Shown here: positions 1 to 11,019 of the stretch, piece by piece
Layout: each line of letters opens with the position of its first letter
Position numbering within the stretch: position 1 is the first letter of the stretch
Source of the DNA: Viridothelium virens
Lineage: Eukaryota; Ascomycota; Dothideomycetes; Trypetheliales; Trypetheliaceae
Length of the DNA: 64,000 nucleotides
NCBI GenBank assembly: GCA_010094025.1
Contig: ML991814.1
Coordinates: 204,123 to 268,122 of the forward strand
Direction: 5' to 3'
Made by a program: the position numbers and the translations under genes
Notes under the pieces: generated by a model
The model's database searches: none
Told to the model about the DNA's origin: nothing
The model's input: only the letters and a program-made list of their open reading frames with translations

Positions 1-1385
1 CAAAAGCCTTTAACGTCTTCCGACACAAGCATTTCTCCCGATTCTACCCCCTCAGTCATACCCTACAAGTCGGAATCGTCCTTTTCCGCTACCAAATGGG
101 AATGGAAGTATGAACGAGATGCAGACTATCGAGGGTTGACAAAAGAGCAATGTCAAATCGCCTTTCCCAATAATACGTACCAAATTGAGGATGCCGTCGA
201 ACGTTTGGGAGGAAGAAAGATCACTGAATATGACCTGGGTGTCGCGGATGGAAGACTTTGTGTACGAGTAATGATATACAACCAAGAGGTATAGCAATCA
301 GGAAGGATGTCAGTGTCTACCAGCTGACCAAGAATCTCTGAAGATGTTCATCCAGGCGGGTGGTCTGCAGGACGACTCGTATATGGCCTGGCGGTGGGAA
401 GAGCGAATAATTGGTATGCTCATTCACCATCTCAAGCAACAACCAGAGCGTGCTGCCGCTCCTAAGTCTGATGTTCAAAATCTCACGCGTTCTAGGGACA
501 CTGGCTTTAATCTACGATGCCGTCGCCACAGCCCAGCCGGGAACAATACCGAACTCAGTATTCGCATGGTGTTCCGATGACGACACGCTGCGCGCTCATC
601 GCCGTACAGTGATGGGCTACAACCGTCACTATGCTTGGGAAGATCAGCGTGATATCTGGGTGATTCCGGACTTTGGCTACTGGACTTGGCAGAAAGCCAT
701 GGCGGAAAGCTACCGTGACCTCCGACGCAGGCTGCATCACATTTCCGACCACATGAAATGGTCGGATAAGATTCCTCAGATCCTCTGGCGGGGCGATCCC
801 CATGTCAACAAGATCCGTCGCGATCTCATGGCTATCACGGAAGACAAGGAGTGGGCCAATGTAGGGCCGTGTCAGCAAGACGAATGCCATGTCTCGATGC
901 CGAACCACTGCAAATTTATGTTCCTGGCTCACACCGAAGGCATCACCTATTCTGGAAGACTCAAGTTCCTGCAAAACTGTAAGAGCCTGATTATTGCACA
1001 CCAGCTGAATTGGATCGAACATCATACCCATCTTCTCAAACCGGATGGGCCGGAGCAGAACTACGTACTTGTAGAACGGGACTGGTCTGACCTCGAGGAG
1101 AAAATTAGTTACTATACGGATCATCCCGAGGAGGCCGAAGCTATTGCGGAGCGGAGCTACAACTTGTTTGCGAAGCGCTATCACACTCCTGCAGCTATTG
1201 CATGCTATTTCAGGAGTTTGCTTAATACATGGGCCGAGCACCAAGATTTTGAACCTCAGTTGTACCGGAATGGGACAGACGGGAAAATGGAGCTCAACGG
1301 CGTGCCCTATGAACTGTATATCGTAGGTCGGAATTTCATTTTTGAGGGATCCGAAGATGGAAGGTCTATTAAGCATCGTTCCTAA
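1..1385 (+). CDS. GT90 / CAP10-like glycosyltransferase, 5' partial
   Basis: Joined exons <1..288, 344..413 and 496..1385 give 415 visible residues and end at a TAA; the start lies left of the window. The protein reads through TKWEWKYERDADYRGL and LTKEQCQIAFP, then IPNSVFAWCSDDD, VWVIPDFGYWTW-type residues, KIPQILWRGDPHVNKIRRDL, HCKFMFLAHTEGITYSGRLK and a terminal ERSYNLFAKRYHTPAAIACY. This order matches the fungal CAP10/GT90 family (lipopolysaccharide-modifying, KDEL-containing and capsule-associated proteins), which transfer xylose or other sugars in the secretory pathway. The donor and acceptor sugars cannot be read from sequence. Both introns (55 and 82 bp) use GT-AG and restore one frame; the second is in phase 1. 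A convergent K+ channel gene follows after only 154 bp. The N-terminal membrane anchor expected for the family must lie outside the window. Family call is firm; substrate unknown. Confidence 0.88.
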
Positions 1386-1539
1386 GGCGACGTTCGTAAA
1401 GCGTGTTTTTAAGCATGCAATGGCGCTATGGAGGAAATTTTTCAAGTTCTACAAATACAAGTCTATACATCAATCAGATCGGACTCATCACTAGAGTCGT
1501 ACATATACTATTTCCTTTGAATCATCGAAGAAGGGGTTC

Positions 1540-4170
1540 TCAGCCTTTCTCTCCAGGATCTAACAGCCCAACCTCCACATCCTCGTCGATTGCTTTCATA
1601 TCGTGTCTCTCAATATTATTGTAATCATCATGGTCAAGGTCCTTCCGCTTTTTGTTTTTATCCCCCCTCACCTGCAGCCGAATATACCGCGTCATACTCT
1701 CACACAGCCTATCCAGGACGAACTCGGCCTCTGATTGCCCCGTCATCATCGGGCTATCCTCACCAATCCAATCCCATTCGATCAATCCATCCTCTTCCTC
1801 GTCATCTATCTCCTCCCGCCCTTGCTTGGACGTGAACCGTATTAGCCGTGTGAACTCGACCCATTCCTCGTAGGTGTACCGTTTCTGGTCATTATTATCG
1901 TGCTTGAGGTCAGTCGCCGTTTTTCGAATCGCACTGGCCAGTCTCTTCGCCAGCGCATGGTCACTCAGTTGTTCGGTTGCAAGCTCATCGATTGTAGGTG
2001 TGGGCTGCGGCTGGTCATCGAGACCTGCTTGAAACCCTTCTTCTAATCGCTTCTTTGCTGCTTTCTCTTCTCTCCATCTCAAGATCCAGTCGAGCAGCCA
2101 AGGGTTCTTGTCAAGAAAGGCACGCCACAAACCTTTCTTGGGTAGTAGCGTCCAGTCCGCTACCGTGAACGTCCCCTGCTTGAAACCGGAAATGACTGTA
2201 TCTCCCATGTGCGAGATCAAGACCGTCATTGTCGGCACGGCGATCAAGCTCCAAACGATGAATATTGGTCTGCCGGCGTTGCTTTTTGGCGCATAGTCTC
2301 CGTACCCAATGGTCAGTAGCGAGACGTAACAGAAATATAACGCCTCAAAGTAGCTCATCTGCTGATGATTTCGCTCGACTTGCCAGAAAACGACGGCACC
2401 AACGCACCAGAGGATACTGAAAGAAGTGGCAGACATAGTAAGAGCCGCCCAGCGCTTAAATTGCGTCGTCGACTTCTGGATCTGACGCATTGCATTGAAC
2501 CGGTCTCGCTCCTCGCGCAAGAGGATAAGCTTGGGTTTCCGGACTCGGGGAACGGGGTTGACCCGCTTCAGATTCAAGTTAAAATCCAGAGTTCCTTGAC
2601 GCCTCGGCTTAGATGGATTTGAAATGCTTGACCGTGCGACATCGTGTACGGCCTCGTCAGCGTAGCGAAGCGTCCGAGCGCGCTCCCTCATGTTGAAATG
2701 CGTCGAAACGCTGGATCGCCGGCGCTCTGGCGTAGGGACGGGGGGTCGATGCCGATGCGGACGCTCTATATGGACACCGGCGCGCTCTTCAAGCTCAAAG
2801 GAGTCCGTCACGGATCGACCGACAGTTCGGACACGTGCTCTTTCGACGTGGCCCTTCACGACGTTTTCCTGACCAAGCTCGCCAGTAAACCTGCTGATAC
2901 TGGAGATGACGAGACCGAGCATTATGATGCCTCCGACAGAGTATGGGAAAACGATGCCTCTACCAACGTTGTCGGTAGGCGTGAGGTCTCCAAACCCAAC
3001 AGTGAGTATTGTAACGTCGCAAAAGTACAGACCATCGACAAAGCTCCACGGCGTTTGACCCCATCTAGTCTCGAAGGCAGAGAAGACGGCAGCTCCCCCG
3101 GCTAACCAAACAAAGAATAAATATGTTTGCAAAATTAGGTTGCGCTGATCGTCTGTAAGAGCAAAATGCTCCTTGTAATGCCCGAGAAAACAACCAAGCA
3201 TGTTGAACATCAAAAGCATGGAACAGATAAAGTAAAGCACGGCGGCGATGACCGCATACCAAAACCCCTGGCTATATGTTTCTGTTGGTCGATTTGGTGG
3301 GACGTGGATCTCCATAGATACCGTAATTCCTATAAGCTGTCTTTGCGTTAGCTTGACTTAGATGCATGAAAGCCACTGGAGGTGTCCAAGCTGGAATTTG
3401 GAAGGGTGTGATTCTTCGCGAAGAATTCATGATCAAGGACGTGAGCAGGATCAACTCACAATAGCGGTTGCGATATACCAAAGAAAGATCGTCATAGGTA
3501 AGGCAACAATATATCGTATAGTACTCGTGAAATTACAGAACAAAAATATCTGACCGATAAACCCAAGGATAAGAGAAACAACGTTGAGCCAGTAGCACCA
3601 TCGTGGATCCGCAAATGGGACACCCGAGAGGTCTGGTAGAAGGTCTGCTGGAGCGGTGCTCCCGCTCGGAGGTACTAAGCTTACTCGCCATGATGTGACC
3701 AAGGCTGCTATGGAAAGTACGTTTGCAAGGGGCCCGATAGTGGCAGCCAAGAGCCTAAGCAAAAGGTTAGCGCCGATTCTGATATGGCGGATTGTTTTTC
3801 AGAATCTCGAATATCGCATTTTACAATGAATTAATGAGACTTACGGTATAGCCGTTGAAGCGAACCACCAGTCCCTAGAAAGACATCCTGGTGAGTGATC
3901 ATGACCGGTGAAGAGTTTAGCTCGAGACCAAGCTTACTGCTCGCCATCCTCTTTAAAAGCCGTCCCTTTTAAACGGAACCATCTGTAGTTTTTCTCATCA
4001 TTTGACGTTTGGTCGTTTGCTGTTTGCTCAGTAACCGTCACGTCTTCATCCTGGTCGTCTTGACGGTCATCTCCGGGCTTTTTCGTTCCGTCATTGTTGT
4101 CATCCCAATTGCGAAGCTTGTCGGTATTTTCGATTGGAGTGGAGCCAGAATAGGAGAGCGACAAGCTCAT
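1540..4170 (-). CDS. TOK1: TOK1-type two-pore outward-rectifier potassium channel
   Basis: Exons on the minus strand are 4170..3938, 3874..3845 (only 30 nt, encoding DWWFASTAIP), 3754..3460 and 3336..1540, giving 784 residues. Two complete K+ selectivity filters are present: TVGFGD at about residues 298-303 and TIGYGD at about 528-533, each preceded by a pore helix (YFCDVTIL, YFCYVSLL). Eight hydrophobic segments are distributed as in fungal TOK channels: a group before pore 1, one after it, then a pair around pore 2. The N-terminus is acidic and polar, and the C-terminal half is charged and cytosolic. The linker between the pores is long and Arg-rich. TOK channels carry outward K+ current across the plasma membrane. 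The last acceptor was chosen at ACAG before CTTATAG because the nearer TATAG would break frame. Family identity is very secure. Confidence 0.93.
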
Positions 4171-4853
4171 TTTTAATCAGTTGCCAGCTCTTACGATGCA
4201 TGCCAGCAGGAACCAGCCGTTGTCCAAGAGGCAGTTTGCAATTGTAAGCCTTTTTTGCTCCTATGACCCACTCAAGAATGTACAATCCGTGGAGTCGCCC
4301 TAAATTAGATTATGCTCCGAACCCTCACGGGAAACGGCAAGATATCAATACAGGACAGCATGCAAAAGTCTGCCATGGGGTACATCAAGTCCAGCGGCCC
4401 GTCTCAGAACACATTACGTTGTATCTTCGGGTGTAGTTGTATCGCGACGCAGAGTGATAAGGACTTAGCATGTGTTGGCGGATTCTAGAGCCATGACCTA
4501 GAACGTGGCTTGATCCTAGTCCACCATCGGTCAGCCATTTCAAGATTTTCAACCTCCGCGGGGACTGTTCACGTAATGCAGTGGAGAAGCCAATCGTCGT
4601 TCGTGTTGAGTACACTCAATGTTTCCATCCTGGCTTTGCACGCGACGGTAGGATTACGCGTCGACGTCAGATCTGGGATGCATTCAAGGCTACGATCCGC
4701 TTCTGCGTACATAGATAGGATGCTGACATTCCCCAAATCAACCTAGTGAAGATCGATTGATCGTCCTGTCCAAAAGTCACTGAGAAGTTTGACAGTTTGC
4801 ACATTACCTATCTACCTAGAGCATGCAATGGTTTTCTATCTACGTGAAATCTA
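4171..4853. other. Intergenic region, upstream of TOK1 and downstream of ETF-alpha
   Basis: It holds the promoter of the minus-strand channel gene at its left and the 3' region of the minus-strand ETF-alpha gene at its right. The short open frames here have no recognisable domain, and I see no repeat or RNA gene. Confidence 0.5.
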
Positions 4854-6015
4854 CTACTTTAGTTTCTCCGTAAGTTCAGGCACTTTCTCAAACAAGTCTC
4901 CGACCAGACCGACATCCGCGACCTGGAAGATGGGAGCATCGGCATCCTTGTTAATGCATGCAATGACCTTGCTATCCTTCATACCTGCGAGATGCTGTAT
5001 CGCTCCTGAGATACCAGCACAGAGATACAGCTGAGGAGCAACATTCTTTCCTGTCTGTCCAACTTGTAAGCTGTTATCCGCGAACCCGCTATCCACAGCC
5101 GCTCTGGAAGCACCAATGGCCGCGTTCATAGCGTCAGCCAAGGGAGGTATAAGCTTATCAAATTGTTCTTTCGATTTAAGGCCTCTGCCACCAGAGACCA
5201 CCTTGTCTGCCGTAGCAAGGTCTGGTCGATCTGACTTTGCGAGGTTCTCTGATATCCATTCTGTTGAGCATTCTGCTTTCGGATCGACACCTTCCTCAAC
5301 TGCTCCAGATCCCCCCTCCGTTTCTGGAGCTGGAAATGCTGTGCCTCGTACTGTTATTATCTTGGTGTCATCGGACGTCTGGACTGTGAGAATGGCGTTG
5401 CCGGCATAGATTGGTCGAACGAAAGCTGCCAGCATTGCGTCAGTGGACCCAGTTTGAGCCTGATTTCCCCAACATACTTACTGTCTTCCCCTCCGACTTC
5501 AATGATGTCAGAGACCTGTTGCGTATCTAGAAGGGCGGCAACTCGAGGCATCAAGTTCTTGCCAAACGCCGAATGACCAGCCAAGACATGACTAAATCCG
5601 CCCTTCTTAATGTTCTCAACGAGTAGGGGAGCAAAGTTCTCGGGAAGACCCTAAATCAAAACTTGATTTAGCAACGAATATACCCTTATAATCCTATCGA
5701 CGTGGGCCGCACCTTGTCGTATGCCCCGTTGTCCACAAATATCACTTTCTCTAGGCCTTTGACCTTTGCTGCCTCTTCGGCCACGGCTTTGGTGCCACTT
5801 CCTGCAACGAATCCCGTCACAGATCCTCCGAGCTTCTGGGCTGCTGATACGGCGGCTAGGGAGGAGACATTGAGCTTCCCTTCCCGCTGCTCGAGAACCG
5901 CTAATGTGGATAATAGTCGAGATACGGAGGAATGGCGGTTCAACGGGATCGGTCCATTCCGCCGTAGAAGAGACCGAACTGAGCGGACACTCGCCCCTCG
6001 ACTCGCCGCAAACAT
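4854..6015 (-). CDS. etfA: Electron transfer flavoprotein alpha subunit, mitochondrial
   Basis: Exons 6015..5713, 5650..5482 and 5425..4854 give 347 residues, the normal length for this family. The N-terminus ([20 protein letters not shown], then [17 protein letters not shown]) is an Arg/Ser-rich mitochondrial presequence. The ETF adenine/FAD-binding C-terminal domain is intact: [14 protein letters not shown], then [28 protein letters not shown] and the terminal [20 protein letters not shown]. With the beta subunit it takes electrons from matrix acyl-CoA and amino-acid dehydrogenases and passes them to ETF-ubiquinone oxidoreductase. The ATG at 6015 was preferred over an in-frame one 60 bp upstream because translation from 6015 begins directly with the targeting peptide. 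The gene diverges from the SWI3-like gene. Both introns are GT-AG (donors GTGCGG and GTAAGT). Confidence 0.95.
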
Positions 6016-6383
6016 TATGTGTCTAGCCAAGTGCCAGACTAGTGAAGGAGAGATGCATGGAGAAGATGGAAGCAATTCCCCACTATGAATGATGTGACCG
6101 AGGCTAGCCGGACGGCAGCCACAATAAACCGCTTACGTAAGGAGCTCAGCCTCCGAAGAGCAGCGCAGGAACGCGACGAGGAGCTTGACCTGCACCACCA
6201 CGCGCCTCCATCACAACTATCCCATCCCACTATTGCGCTATCCCACCATCTTTTCCCATCCAACACCCTCAACTTGACAGAGTTTGACGCGCTTGCGTCC
6301 GTCTGCGCCAATCACACTGAATGCGCTCTTTCCACGCTTGATTTCTGCAGACGCAGCTTCTATCAAATTAATCTCCAGCCGCA
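6016..6383. promoter_or_regulatory. Shared divergent promoter of ETF-alpha and SWI3-like genes
   Basis: The 368 bp between the two start codons must hold both promoters and both 5' UTRs. An open frame beginning at 6085 runs into the SWI3 gene across its first intron. It adds an unconserved leader and would retain an intron, so the spliced start at 6384 (context GCAATGGCG) is preferred. No TATA box is evident. Confidence 0.6.
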
Positions 6384-8804
6384 ATGGCGGAGCCCATCCC
6401 TGGTGGAGAGATGGATCCGAACACTGCGCAACCTCTGGACACTGCCACTGATGAAGCCGTACATGCTTCTACGGTCGAGCAGTCGGCCCCGCCAGCAGGT
6501 AGGTGACGGACGCTTCACATGCGCAGGGTTGGGGAAGCATATTAACATCAATGCTGTCTCTATAGACCCAGATACATCAATGGTAGAGGAAAAGGAAGAT
6601 TCCGCAGCTCCACCCATCAAAAAATCACCACACGACACCTCTACATCAACTCCTGCAGTCATATCCGATAACCCAATGGATGCTCCACCCGAGCCACCAG
6701 CCGAAGTCGATGCTGCGGATGGCATCGCAGACGAAGATATGGGAGGCATGGATGATGAGACGAAAAAGGAAGAAGGCGCTGATAAGGATGCTCCTGAGGC
6801 GGGCGAGGGTGCAGCAGATCGCCAACCTCAGCAGACAAAAGATAGCCTACAGGCGTCAGCACGGTCACATTTGATTCAACAAACGCATCAGATCATCCTG
6901 CCTAGTTATAGCGCATGGTTCGACATGAACACCATACACAACCTGGAGAGGAAGGCACTCCCTGAATTTTTCAACGAGCGAAACCGGAGTAAGACCCCGG
7001 CTGTATACAAGGACTACCGGGATTTTATGGTCAATACCTACCGTTTAAACCCTGCAGAATATCTCACGGTTACGGCCTGTCGGCGGAACCTGGCTGGCGA
7101 TGTTTGCGCAATCATGCGGGTTCATGCTTTCTTAGAGCAGTGGGGATTAATCAATTATCAGGTTTGTAAAGCCGAAACAATCACGTACCTTCTGACTAAA
7201 CTTACTAGATCGATCCTGATACTCGACCATCTACTACAGGACCCCCATTTACAGGTCATTTCAAGATCATTGCAGACACACCACGGGGTCTCCAGGCACA
7301 CCAACCAGCGCCGCATTCTTACGTTTCTCAGGGCCGTCCTCTCACCGCTACCGAGCGGCTAGCAAATACTCCAGCTCCCTCGAAGTCGGAACTGAACCTT
7401 GAAATACGTCGAAATATCTATGAGGGGAATGGAAAGGAAGTCACCCCTTCAGAGAAAGAGAAGCCAGCCAATGGGGACACCACCGCGGATGGAGAAACCA
7501 CATCGAAAGACTTGACAGAATCACTGAAACAGCCGGGCAAGCAATTCTTTTGTTATGCTTGTGGAGTGGACTGCACACGAGTGCGCTACCATTACTCGAA
7601 ATCGATAGAAGCCGGTCAGGGGAAGACTCCCACAACTGTCAAATACGACCTTTGTCCGGTAGACTTCTTGGAGTGTCGGTTCCCCTCAAATACTGTGGCA
7701 GCCGAGTATACTCGTCTTGAGAATGACAGATATTCGACGGTTCCTGACAAGGACGCGCCATGGACTGACGCAGAGACTCTTGCTCTACTCGAAGCTCTAG
7801 ATGCCGGGCCTAATGACAATTGGGACAAGATTGCTGATGCTGTTGGAACAAGGACGACCGAAGAATGCATTCTCAAATTCCTACAAATGGAGATCGAAGA
7901 CCCCTACCTCGAGAACGACGCCAGCAACGAACCCAGCGGCAGTCTCGCCTACCTCAGCAACGGCCGCATCCCAATAACCCAATCCGACAACCCCGTCCTC
8001 TCCGTCCTCAGCTTCCTCGCCGGTCTCGCCGACCCAACCACCACCGCCGCAGCCGCCGGCAAGAGCGCTGAAGAAATGCGCCGCAACATGCGCGAGCGCC
8101 TCGAAAAAGGCGCCTTCCCCCACCCCAACGACAGCTCCACCAACACCGCAGACAAGGGCAAAGAGAAGGAAAGCAGCGCCTCTGGCGACCCCATCAAAAC
8201 CGAGTCCGCACCCCCCGCCACCGCCGTCACCGACGCCATGGACATCGACCACGCTCGCTCCTCCCACGAACCCACCAGCACCACCGCCCTCGCGACCACC
8301 TCCCCCTCCTCCACCAAAGACGCACCAACAACAAGCCACAACCCCAACCCGATCGCCAGCACGGCGCTCGCCCTCGGCGGCGCCCGCGCCTCCGCCCTCG
8401 CATCCCACCAAGAGCGGCGCCTCACGCGCCTCGTCTCGCAATGCAACAACCTGCAGACGCAAAAACTCGAGCTCAAGCTGCAGCAATTTGCGGACATGGA
8501 GGCGATGCTGCAAGCCGAGCGGCGCGACCTCGAGCGCCGTCGGCAGCAGCTGTTTCTCGATCGGCTGGCGTTCAAGCAGCGCATGGTGGCGGTGGAGGAG
8601 GCGATGCAGCGCGCGTGGAGTGTGGGTGGGGAGGAGGGTGCGAGGTTGGCGAAGGAGGTTGTGGGGGGTGTTTGGCCGGCGGAGAGGATGGGGATGAGTG
8701 TTGCGGCGAGGACGGGGGCGGGGAGTACGGGGAGTGGAGGGGAGGGGGCGGAGGTGAAGCCGGTGGGGGAGGGGACGCCGGGGTATCAGAGTTTGAGGAT
8801 TTGA
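6384..8804 (+). CDS. RSC8: SWI3/RSC8-family subunit of SWI/SNF and RSC chromatin remodellers
   Basis: Exons 6384..6498, 6566..7161 and 7209..8804 give 768 residues. Domains in order: an acidic, Pro-rich N-terminus; SWIRM at about 145-240 ([48 protein letters not shown]); a ZZ-like zinc module at about 345-385 ([19 protein letters not shown] and DLCPVDF); SANT at about 420-465 ([46 protein letters not shown]); and a long coiled coil at about 645-710. This order defines the SWI3/RSC8/SMARCC core scaffold, which dimerises through its coiled coil. Filamentous fungi usually have one such gene, so it may serve both complexes. The 3' part of the last exon has extreme C-then-G composition that does not break the frame. 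Confidence in family is high; SWI/SNF versus RSC assignment is open. Confidence 0.93.
7900..8790. other. GC island with C-to-G skew switch (centre ~8.5 kb)
   Basis: Inside the last SWI3 exon the top strand is C-rich up to about 8440 (roughly 30 C and 9 G in 7981-8040) and G-rich after about 8580 (roughly 34 G and 5 C in 8641-8700). It creates a false 335-codon antisense frame. Confidence 0.75.
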
Positions 8805-9381
8805 GGAGAGGGGTTTTTGCGCTGGAAAGGGGGGCATTACTATTATCGTGAAGGTGTGAGCTGGGCGTTTGGCGGAACCAGGGCACATTTTTCATGAGTG
8901 ATGGACTAAGTGTGGTAGGACTAGTCGAGTTTCTAGCGGCTGTCTGTCTCCCTTGGCTTCTGGTGTTTCCACCTGGTAGATGGAGCGAGAAAAAAGGAAC
9001 TAGGCTGCCCATTGCTCCATATTGTAGGCTTAATTAAAGAATCAAGACGATTTGAGAGTAATTTTCTTGTCCTTTCTATCATTTGATTACCATACGGTGT
9101 GATTCCCGCGCCTGCACGATAACCGCAACGACAACGGCTTGGTGGATGAGGGTGAACGGGCTATAGAAGGCCTGGAACTGCCTGGGAAAGAGTGTTGAGA
9201 CATTTCCGCTCCTGTTGAAGGCTCGGTCAACGAGCTGTGATTCACTTTCTCACCCCGATACACTACTTCCAGCGCCATATCCCTCCCTGTCTATATGATG
9301 GTATACGGTGTAGGAAAAACGCTTCCGCCGTAGTTTTAGTTAGCACTATTTCACATAAGAGAGTTTTGAAATGAGAATCCC
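8805..9381. other. Convergent 3' intergenic region
   Basis: It holds the 3' ends of the SWI3-like gene (+) and the FAD monooxygenase (-). I see no gene or repeat. Confidence 0.5.
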
Positions 9382-11019
9382 CTAATTGGCAGCCGCGACC
9401 TTGGCAGTACCGTGCCTGGCAATTGTGCTGTTCTGCATCATCTCAAAATTGTGGAACGCAACCGCTTGCTTGTAGGAGACATCAATTTCTCTCCTCCCAC
9501 GCTCCAGCACCTCAGCATCGTAAGCATCAACAGCCTCACTCAACGATTTCTTGCCCTCAACCGCGCTGGTGATGGCCTTGATGTAGTAAGAAGCATCTTC
9601 GAGGGCGTTGTTAAGTCCTTGTCCACGGTCTACAGAAGAGGTGAATTTGTTAGTGAAAGAGCAATTATCGGTGATGAAAGAGAAGCTTGGGGTGGTAACT
9701 TACAGGGAGCCATAGGATGTGCCGCATCACCTGCAAGCGTGATACGTCCACCGTGGTTATCCCATTTCTCGGGCTTAGGCCAGTGCGTGAGATGATCGGG
9801 GTGGATCCATGTATCTTCCTTGACCCACGCGGAGGCAGATTTGAAGGGCTCGCAGAGCTGCTGTCCTAGTTCCTTGAAGACACGGTGACGCTCTTCATTG
9901 GTGTCAGGGGTGGATCCACCCCACTTGGAATAGAGCATCTGGAAAACGACGCTCTCTGGCTTGTCGGATTCCTTGACATTTGCAATGTTGATGAAAGCAA
10001 GCATGGGTTGATCGGGATGGACGCCTATCTAGTAAGATTGAATGTTAGTAAGTCTGTCTAAATCGGGTAAGCGTTTCGAAGAATGCTTACCAAAAGCCAA
10101 GGGTGCTCGAAGCTTCGGATGAATTTCGCTTGCTCGCGTGTGAATTGTTGCGTAAGATTCTGCGTACTATTAGCCATTTCCTGAGTCGATAGATGGGTCT
10201 CACATACAAAGATAGTGACTGGTACATGCTCCAGATTGATCTTCTCTGGAGAAAGCACGGCCTCTCGAACTTTACTGTGGACTTTAGAATGTTAGCGAGG
10301 CTCTATGATAAGACAGCTCATTTAAATTTGCCTGCAGGAGCCGCTGGTCTTTCCCGAATCAAGAAGTGATCGAGACGAAAGTGTACTTACCACTATCGCA
10401 GCCAATGACGACGTTACCCTCGGCGGTGGTTCCGTCCTCAAAATAGGCCGTGATCTTGTCTCCATGGTCATCGAGCTTCAGGAACTTCTTGCCATACTGC
10501 ACATCGATGTCCGTGGAAAGCAATAACCTCAGCTTCGTCCGGCTAACCCTCCTCACTGTCTCACTCGGGACTTTCACGACAAGCTCTCCTGTCTTTCCAT
10601 TCTTGATGGGGATGAAGTGGTCTTGCTCCTCGGTCATTTTGGCGTTTGGATCGTTCTGCGTCGTCCAGACATTGTCCTGGAGCTTTTGCGGCCAGTGGTC
10701 AATGTAATTTGAGCCCCAGTGGAAACCCATACTCCACTCTCGCTGCCAGTTAACATATTTTCCGACATCTTGACGCTCGAAGACGGTGAAAGGAATGCCA
10801 TGCTAACAATGGAAAGTCAATGAGACGCGCCACTCGGTACCAGAGAAATGATTGGGTGTTGTACCGTTTTAAGGCCCTGAGCAACAGACAACCCAGTGGT
10901 CCCTAATTTTGTCAGCTTGAAGGCACCAGTTCCTTGACTCTCATTCGAGCTCACCTGCGCCAATAATCAGCACATGGAAGTTTTCCTTTTTTGTCCCGTT
11001 TGTGGTTGATCCATTCATG
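9382..11019 (-). CDS. FAD-dependent monooxygenase (class A, salicylate-hydroxylase-like)
   Basis: Seven exons (11019..10956, 10902..10865, 10802..10391, 10281..10208, 10159..10091, 10028..9704, 9629..9382) give 409 residues in one frame. The Rossmann motif at the N-terminus (FHVLIIGAGTTGLSVAQGL) is split by intron 1. The middle motif reads VVIGCDSVHSKVREAV, a DG motif with Ser in place of Gly. The second FAD motif is GGRITLAGDAAHPMAP, followed across an intron by GQGLNNALEDASYY. This is the class A flavoprotein aromatic hydroxylase fold, which uses NAD(P)H and O2. No signal peptide is seen, so it is probably cytosolic. No polyketide synthase, P450 or regulator lies nearby, so a biosynthetic cluster is not supported here. 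The substrate cannot be inferred. Intron 4 has two possible acceptors; the one that keeps frame was chosen. Confidence 0.87.

Noticed and set aside
555-1445. 296-codon minus-strand frame opposite the GT90 gene
   Set aside because: The plus strand encodes a conserved glycosyltransferase at the same position; the antisense frame has no recognisable domain.
7881-8888. 335-codon minus-strand open frame opposite the SWI3 gene
   Set aside because: It is a composition artefact of the GC island: Arg/Pro/His-rich then Gly-rich, with no domain. The opposite frame has the conserved SWI3 coding sequence.
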